Source: Stictocephala bisonia (taxonomy: Eukaryota > Arthropoda > Insecta > Hemiptera > Membracidae). Taken from it: a stretch of DNA of 64,000 nt. The notes below the pieces were generated by a model that saw nothing but the letters and a program-made list of their open reading frames with translations, was not told the DNA's origin and searched no databases. The first letter of the stretch is position 1. The number at the start of each line of letters is the position of its first letter. The position numbers and the translations under genes were made by a program. The stretch spans positions 372,001 through 436,000 of the forward strand of contig JAQJVL010000059.1 in NCBI GenBank assembly GCA_035578905.1, in the 5' to 3' direction. Of the stretch, positions 40,201 through 49,200 are shown piece after piece.

Positions 40201-43200
40201 ATTCTATTTTTATTAACACGGTAGGATACTTTTTTTATTTTAGTAAATGACATGGATAAAAAAACTTTTATCAACTAGAAAGTAGTATTCACAATTACCC
40301 AGCAATTGAAAAACTGTTCATATTGTTTTTCAAAAGTAATGAGGCTTTCCATTAATCATTTTCCGTTCAAAATTCCAACATTAAATAATTATAAACAAAT
40401 ACTGTCAATTATTAACAAATACCCACCTGCCCACCCATACACGTACAGTGGTGATGACCTACCCACCCACCCATACACGTACAGTGGTGATGACCCGCCC
40501 GCCCACCCATACACGTACAGTGGTGATGACCCACCCGCCCACTCATACACGTACATTGGTGATGACCCGCCCGCCCACCCATACACGTACAGTGGTGATG
40601 ACCCGCCCGCCCACCCATACGTACAGTGGTAATGACCCGCCCGCCCACCCATACACGTACAGTTGAGGTGTCAAATGTTCACCTATTCTTAGTTGTATAA
40701 TAGGGTCTTCTTAGTTCAATATATTTGCTCTGAAGGACACAGAGAACCCTGTAAGTATTTATTATTATTATTTTTTTATTTTTTTTTTTCCATAAGAATA
40801 ACTTGGGAGAGATTTAAATTAGTCAACAAGTAACAGCTATTCAAATGTAAATAATGATATTTTAAAAGCTGTTGGAATGTAAACGGTGTTTATATTTTAT
40901 AGAGAAGGTAATAATAGATCTTTCTTACAAACTAAGTTTGATTGATTCTATTGAAGTTTTGTTTGATATATTTTTGTCTGTGTGCCCTTTATACATACAC
41001 CATCCATCCAACTAAAATGAAACTTTGGGAAGTTATGTATTTTTTCCCCAGGGAGGGTTTTTAAGCATGATTTTATTCTCATTTGACTGTAGAGCTCCTC
41101 CTCACTGGTCTTAAAGTTTCAATGTTAATCTAAAGGAGTAATTTGATTTATTTCATTGATTATCAGCTGTTAAATAAAATAAACAAAATGAAAACTGTTG
41201 AAATAGGCTAAATATAAAACATTGGGTGTTTATATTTACACTACATTAAAAACTTGAGATTCAATATTAAATATTTTACCTTTCTACACAAGAGAGGGTA
41301 TTAGAATCAGTTATCTCCTAACCTTACACAAAAACACGCACACCCGCACGCTCGACTACTACTGTGGTACTGACCCAACCGCCCACCCATACACGTACTG
41401 TGTGGTACTAAACAACCCGCCCACCCATACACGTACAGTATGGTATATACTATTAATGCAAATGTAATATGCCATAATTACAGGCCACTGTGTATGAACC
41501 CGCCAACCTAGACATGTACGGTGGTATTGACCCACAGGCCCTTCCATACACGTAAAGTGGTATACTCTCACCCGCCCACCTATACACGTACATTGGTATT
41601 GAAAGACACGTACGGTGGTATTGACCCACAGGCCCTTCCATACACGTAAAGTGGTATACTCCCACCCGCCCACCTATACACGTACATTGGTATTGATATT
41701 TGTTATTCAAAAAATTAGGCATGTGTGATACAGGGTACCTAATTTTGCACCCATACACGTACAGTGGTATTGGCCCAACCATACACGTACAGTGTATATG
41801 AATGGGGGATATAGTATAGTAGTGGGGATAGTAACTCAATACCACTGCATGTGTATGGGTGGGTCAATACCACTGCACGTGTATGGGCGGGCGAATGGGT
41901 CAATACCACTGCATTTGTATGGGTGAGTGGGTGAGTCAATAGCACTGTGCGTGTATGGGTGGGGGTGGGTCAATACCACTGCACATGTATGGGTGGGTGA
42001 GTGGGTCAATACCACTGTACGTGTATGGGCGGGTGGGTGGATCAATACCAGTGTACGTGTATATTGATCCACCTACCCTCCCATACACATACAATGGTAC
42101 TGAAGCCGTCCTTAACCTTTCCATATTCTTCTTTAACCATACTGAATTTGTATAGTAAGTGATCATGACATTGATAAAAACCGTACATTTCCATTGGATT
42201 GGAACATAAAGTGTAAGTGACCCACCCGCCCACCATATACATATAGTGTTGGTGACCCACCCATCCATCCATACACATACATTGCAACTCAAGTGCAGTC
42301 AGTGACCTCTTGATTTACATATTATGTTTTTACTTAATTCAGTTTAACCACTAATATTTGTAGTAAAGATACACGAGCTGAGGCCAAAGTCCGAAGTGTA
42401 ACGAGCGCAGCAAGTGATGAGGTTGACACACGAAGCATGCAAGGGTGTCCCCTAGTAGTTACCATAATATTTGTACATTTTGTACTATATTGTAATAAAT
42501 CTGTGTTGTGTGGTGTTCAATTATGTTCAAATCAAATCTTTATTGCATTGACAATATAAACTGTATTGCAAAAGTAAATATTTGTCATCCTTTCACATCG
42601 AGAACATGAATAATTGTATAGGCTACTTATTTAACTCACTGACCATTAGGATTTGTTCAGATAAGTATAAAACCTCATAAAATCTAACATGCAATGCTTA
42701 AGCAGGATACACAGCTTGTCATAAGTAATATGAAGCATAAGAAAAGAGCGTTTATTGAGGGCAGCTAATGAAGGAATGGCGGTGGGAAGAAGGTGTCAAT
42801 TGATGGATAGTAAAGAATGGGAGGGGGTACTGTAACACAACAAAGGCGGCACAGGATAGAGAACATGGAAAAACATTTCATGAGACCTGCCAGGAAAAAA
42901 AAACATTTCTAACAATTTACTACACATGTTTACAACGCAATAAATGTGTTAAAGCAATACTGCCACACTGCTTACATACCTTGGCGATGGCAATGCCAAT
43001 TTGGAAATCATCACATGTTTTAGATTTATTGAAAGCATCTACTGATATTATTTCGGCTCCACCTAAAAATGCATTGTTAATAGTAAAATTATAAAATACA
43101 ATACTATTTTTTATTTTATTTTTGAACTTAAGATTAATTTTAATGAGAATGAATAACTTTAATTTTTAAATTCATAAATTGTTTTCTACAGGCACCCAAA

Positions 43201-46200
43201 TTAAGCAGTTTGGAAGGGGGCTCAGGCTGTAGTGAGGGTAAGGAGACGTGGCTTGTCTCATCAGACTCGACAGTTGTTAAGATTTCAGTTACCACTATGA
43301 TTTGGACCGGAACATACTGAGGCTTTGCTGTGCAGGTTTATTATGAAAACAACCACTCTATGATTGCAGTGCAACAAGCTTTTCGCCGACGGCTTGCTAT
43401 TCCACATAAAAAAAATGTCCTTCATGTGAAGACAATTCATTCAAGGGTTAGGAGGTTGGAAGATATAGTAACACTCTAAGAAGCGGAACAAATTATCGTC
43501 GCAGAACTGTAAGAACACCAGAATATGTGCACCGGGTGAGAGCAGCGATTGAGCAGTCCTCGAGATGATCAACAAGGAGCTGTTGCTTTAGGAATATCAG
43601 AGTATAGTGTAAGGAGAATTTTAAAAAAACTGCACCAACAATTTTGACATTCATAAACTCACCATTATATATGGGAACTGATTTTGGGAATTATTTATGT
43701 GTAAGAACGTGTCTTGTATTATGTTAATGTGTTTTATTCTGATATTGTCAAACTGATATATCAGACAAACCTAGGATGCCAACTTGCCTTCCAAGTAGGA
43801 TATATTTAAAGTAATGCACTAGCAATTTTTATTTATTTAATAATTCCAACGGTAACAACCAATTTACAATAGTAATACAATAATGGTATATCACTCAAGA
43901 GGACTAATCAATTTAGGCATCCCTAACTCACCATTACATGCTGAAAACTGATTTTGGGTATTATTTATGTGTAAGAATATGTCTTATATTATTTTAATGT
44001 TAAGTGTTAAACTTGAACTTGTAAATTTTTGAAAACCAAATCCACAACTTGGTAAATTTCTTATATAGGCCTATGTAAATTTTAAGACTTCTTAAATCGA
44101 TCAACATTAGAATCAGTACACCTTCTGATTCAAATCATTCAAAATGAAGGACTCGGAATTAAACCTAAGTAACTTAAATCAAACACAACACGAACCGATT
44201 ATGTGCTTTTCATGTAACCAAGAAACAAATGATAGGGAAGAGGGAGTCTACACAGTGTGATGTCTGTAATAGTTGGATCCACGGCAAGAAAGACTGTAGT
44301 GGTGTTAAAGAAAACTATTTTTAAGCTACTAACCAAAAACGATACTTATACCTGCCCTAAATATAAACAGTTTATCAAGATACATAAGCATGATTTCCCT
44401 ATAGAAGTGTTGAAAAAAGAATTATCTGAGGCTAGTAATTTAAACGCTAGCCTAACTTTAGAAAACAAACAAATGTTAGTAAAGCTAAGTGATAGTAATC
44501 ACAAATGGAAAGAAGTTGAGGAACAACTTAGGTTAAGTAGATTTACCATAGATAATGTAGTGCTAAATATTGTAAACAGTGTTGAGAGGTGTACGGGAGA
44601 AAAAAATTGGGGATGTCTTCCCCACCCCAAACTGCTTTGAAGTTTTGGGTGAAGAACTAAGCGTTCCTAAAATTAATCTACGTACTCAAACTGAATGTGT
44701 TGTAAGAAAATAAAAAAAGGCCAATGTTAGGGGTAAAACTGCACAATTACTTAGTCAACTTCAATTCTTGTCATATTTTTATATGATGATGTGGTAGTCC
44801 TCACTAACTTAGAAAAATGAAAATCAAGTGTTGGAAAGCAGTCGTTCACGTTGCGAAGCGATAAGAAGGTATAAAGTCCAAACGCTATCACTAACATTTC
44901 GGAGTCATCGCGCCACGGCAGTTATGGTTAGTTTAGGTTATTATATTGTAGAATGAACCTGTAGTAAGGTATTTTCACTGTCGCAAACTGCTTTTCAGTC
45001 AGCAGAATTTGTAAATACATATTCTACAATAGGCTATGATAACCTAACCTAACCATAACTGCTGCGGCACGATGTATATAGGCGACCAAAGTCCACGTGC
45101 TACACTGACATTTCAGAGATCTCGCGTTGCGGCAGTTATGGTTATGTTAGGTTATTATATTGTAGAATGAAGTTGTAATAATGTATTTTCACTGTCGCAA
45201 ACCGCTTTTCGGTCAGCAGAATTTGTAAAAACATATTCTACAATAGGCTATGATAACCTAACCTAATCATAACTGCTGCAGCGCGATGTATATGGGCGGC
45301 CTCGGTGTGTACTAATGTATCACTAATGATACTAACTCTATGTTTCCGACACATAATTTTTACTAAATATTGATATTTAGCATCCCAAAAATGTATTATC
45401 AAAGTATGAAAAGATTTGAAGTTGACTAATAAGTAGTGCAGAGTTACCCAAATATCCGTAAAATTAAAGCCTCACGGAGTAAGTTGACTCTGGTTACATA
45501 TAGTCAGGGATGACAATGTGGGATGATTTTGAGCAATGGCCGATTGAGATGGCTGGGGTTGTGAGATGCAGGTGTATCCAGGAGCTCCTGTCGAGTTTTT
45601 TCTGGGGAAAGCAAGTAAAATGTAAATTTAAGAGATAGTGACTGCCTAATTGTATTAGGTGGAGTGAATGATATAACAGAGGAGACCGTAACCGAAATGA
45701 GCGGGAGGCTTGAAGAGCTCAGGGGTGGAGTAGGTAAGGATAAAAAATTAGTATTCATTGAAACACTAATAAGCACATTAGTAAGTAGTAATTAAATAAA
45801 AACATTAGTAAGTAAGTGATAAAAACTTAAATAAGTTGATTAGATGAAGAGAAGCCTGACTGCTTCTCCAAGAATATGGGTTAATAGCCTCCATTACTAT
45901 TAATGGATAGTACAATTTGGTAGATACATTTTCTAGAAGTTCTAAAACAATGGGAAGAGTGAAATCCTGAAACCCCCATGATAGTAACCTAAGTGTTTGC
46001 TTGAATTAATATCTAAGAAAATTAAAAACTCTAAATTCTGAGATTATTATTGGAGGAGACAATAATATTGACCTGTTTAAAGATGGCCATAAAAAAGAGC
46101 AATTTGTCAATATACTGGAGAATAATGGCTTTGAATCTAAAATAACTTTACCAACTACAATAACTGACCAGACTGAAACCTGCATTGATAACTTCTTAAG

Positions 46201-49200
46201 TAATTCAAATTGTTGTAATCCAGAGATAATAGAACCACTCGTGTCAGATCAGATAGTTGTAATGCAAAGGCCAAAACTATCTAATAGGTTACAAAGATCT
46301 TTGTTTACTCTGTTGTCACTATTGAAGTTGACATTAAAATCTCCACCAATAATTAATGGCAAGTCTCTCTTAAAAATATAGCCTAGGATATCATACAAAC
46401 ATTAAAAAAAAGACTTTAAAAAAGGCCATCATCATTGCTATATGGTCTGTAGGTATATAAAACTACTAGTCTGAGTAGAGGGATTTCAATTGCATTTCAA
46501 ACCATTTCTCTAGACATTTCCTTAACATTAACAACTTCTTTAACAACATAAGCTTCATTAACAAGCAGTGTAGTTCCACCCAACGGACTATGGAGTGGTA
46601 CCTGCAAGTGACATCCAAACTACAGGTTGTACCCTAACCCAACTGAAGGAGGTGAGGCCCACTCAAGTTATTAACATTGTCAAAAATTTCAAACCCTCAA
46701 ATAGTCACAACTTTTATGGAATGTCTTGCTCTGTCTTAAAATCAGTAATTCCTCAAATTGTTACTCCACTGACCTTAGTGATGAATGCCTGTTTAGCACA
46801 GGGTATCTTCCTTGATTGTCTTAAAACGGCGAGAACTGTTCCCATTCATAAGAAGGGCGATCTGAGTTCTATGTCTAACTATAGGCCAATATCTGTCCTT
46901 CCTGTACTGTCTATGGTCTTTGAGTCAATCATAAAAAATCAGTTATTAGACTTTTTTGAAAATAACAACCATCGTCAGCTCCAACATGGTTTCCGTAGGG
47001 ACAAATCCACAGTGTCGGCACAGCTTTCTTTGGTCAAGCAAGTAATTAACGCATTTGAGGAGGGTGAAGTTCTATCCTTCACAATGTGTAATCTAAGTAA
47101 GGCATTCGACTGTGTCAACCATAAAATCTTGATAAGGAAATTATCCTCCTATGGAGTTAGTGGGAAATGCCTTGATAATGCTAATCAGTTATCTCTCAAA
47201 CAGGAAAAAGTCGGTTTCTTTGGAGGGTGCCCTGTCTCGGAGCCGGCCTGTGTACCACGGCGTGCCACAAGGGAGTGTTTTGGGACCCCTGCTATTCATC
47301 ATCCATGTCAACGACATCCACCTGAACGGACAAACACTCCTCTTTGCTGACGATACGACGCTCATCAACCGGGGGAAGGATGGACAAGAGGCCCTGCTCC
47401 GTGCCGATAATCTGCTAGGCTCAGTGAAGAATTGGTTCCAAGGTAACAAATTAAAACTGAATAATGATAAGACTCAAGTCATACTCATTTCATTGAAGCG
47501 TGTCTTCACGAACCAGACAGCGGAACCGGCCAAACTACTGGGATTCTGGCTGGACAATAGGTTGGAGTGGAACCACCACATTCAGCAAGTTTGTACCAAG
47601 CTCTCCAGAGTAACCCATCTCCTGAGATAACTGTCAAAAGAAATTGCATCAGAACATCTTGTTAATATTTACTATGCGCTATTTCATAGCCATATAACTT
47701 ACGGCATTCTGTTATGGGGCCATGCAGCGGCTTGCAGCGACATCCTTCTTCTGCAGAAGAAGGCACTGAGGATTCTAGCTTCAGCCAGTCACCTCGAACA
47801 TTGTAAACCGCTTTTTCAAAACTTCCGTATTTTTACAGTTGTCAACCAATACATTTTTAACTCACTGATTTACATCAAGAGGAACATTCATTCCTTTGAA
47901 ACAAGAGGTGCCATCCACCAACATAAAACTAGGAGAGCTACACATCTCGAAGTGAACCGCTGCAGACTGAGTAGGACACTGAACTGTTTCCCGATAGTGG
48001 CTGTCAAGCTGTATAACGACCTTCCTGGAGACATCAGAGCCCTCCCAGAGGCTAAATTTGGCAGTCTTCTCAGAAGAGAGTTGACCAACTGGCCGCTGTA
48101 TTCCCTGAGAGAAGTGGGGGAGATCCCCATTTTCGCAAGAGGATACTAGTGGCATCCAGCCCCTGACGCATTCAATCCCAAGTTGGGCTACAGATGAAGA
48201 CATCAAGTATCAAGTGAGTAAGTATGATCCTTCTACAAAAAAATGACACAAGTTTATACTGTGGAACTGAAACTAGAGTTATTTCATTTGATTTTAACCT
48301 GTGTTCTGCTAAGGCATTATTTTTATTTTATGTTGTGTTCTGTATAGCGACAAGTAATCAACCTTGTTGCTTAACCCTCCGATGGTTTAATATCGATTTC
48401 TCGACCTTTACAACGTATCATCCACCGTGGTTTACTTTCGAAAAATCAACCCTCGCTTTTACCGTTTATTATGAGTGTTCATTCTTCACTAAACATCGTA
48501 TATAGAATGTCATTTGAAACAACTGATTCCACTCTTCAGTCTGGTCAAAGTTTTTTTTGTTAGCGTTGGCCTAGACTAAAAAAAATTACAATGACGAATT
48601 TGACAACAATGATTATCAATGTCGTCATTGTTGTTTACTACTGTGCACTCGTATAGTTTTTTGTACATAACTTTTTTTATTTTAGTGATAAAGCCCTTAC
48701 AAGTCTATATTTCCTTATTCAGTAATACATTCTCCACAAAATGGCTATATTGGAATTTGTGTACTCTATATAGTGAAAACTTTGTGTGTCTGTAAAGTGT
48801 GAAAAACATTTTGGATTTTCTTGCTCTTCTTCTTCTCTCCAGAAATGAAAATCTCACACTAATTGGTAAGTCATTTTGAAACACATAATATAAAACTATA
48901 TGGTTTAATGAACAAAATTATGTTTTAGTCTAATTTGGATATAAAAGAAATTTTTTACAAATTTAATAAAAAGGCTGAAAATTGGCCAAAATAGGCTGAA
49001 CCACTACCGGAAGTAAAATTGTGAACTATCGGAGGGTTAATCCCTGTACATTCCAGAAAAATTAATTAACCCAAGGAATGTCAATGCTAATACTCCCAAA
49101 TGTCGCATTATTTTTAGTTATTTGTAAGACTATTTTTAAAAATTCACTATAAATTTATTAATAGCATTAGAAGAATGAAATCGACTTCATTTTTATCAGA

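Noticed and set aside
41955..42287. Overlapping minus and plus frames near 42 kb
   Set aside because: These are translations of the inverted minisatellite units.
42360..42470. Sequence CGAGCGCAGCAAGTGATGAGG resembling a repeated insect motif
   Set aside because: Only one copy in the window and no paired end, so no element can be defined.
43195..43260. Possible 5S-like words AAATTAAGCAG
   Set aside because: The following bases do not continue the 5S pattern; the segment instead leads into a transposase HTH remnant.
47189..47449. 86-codon minus frame opposite the reverse transcriptase
   Set aside because: It is the antisense shadow of the conserved RT core (GVPQGS to FADD).
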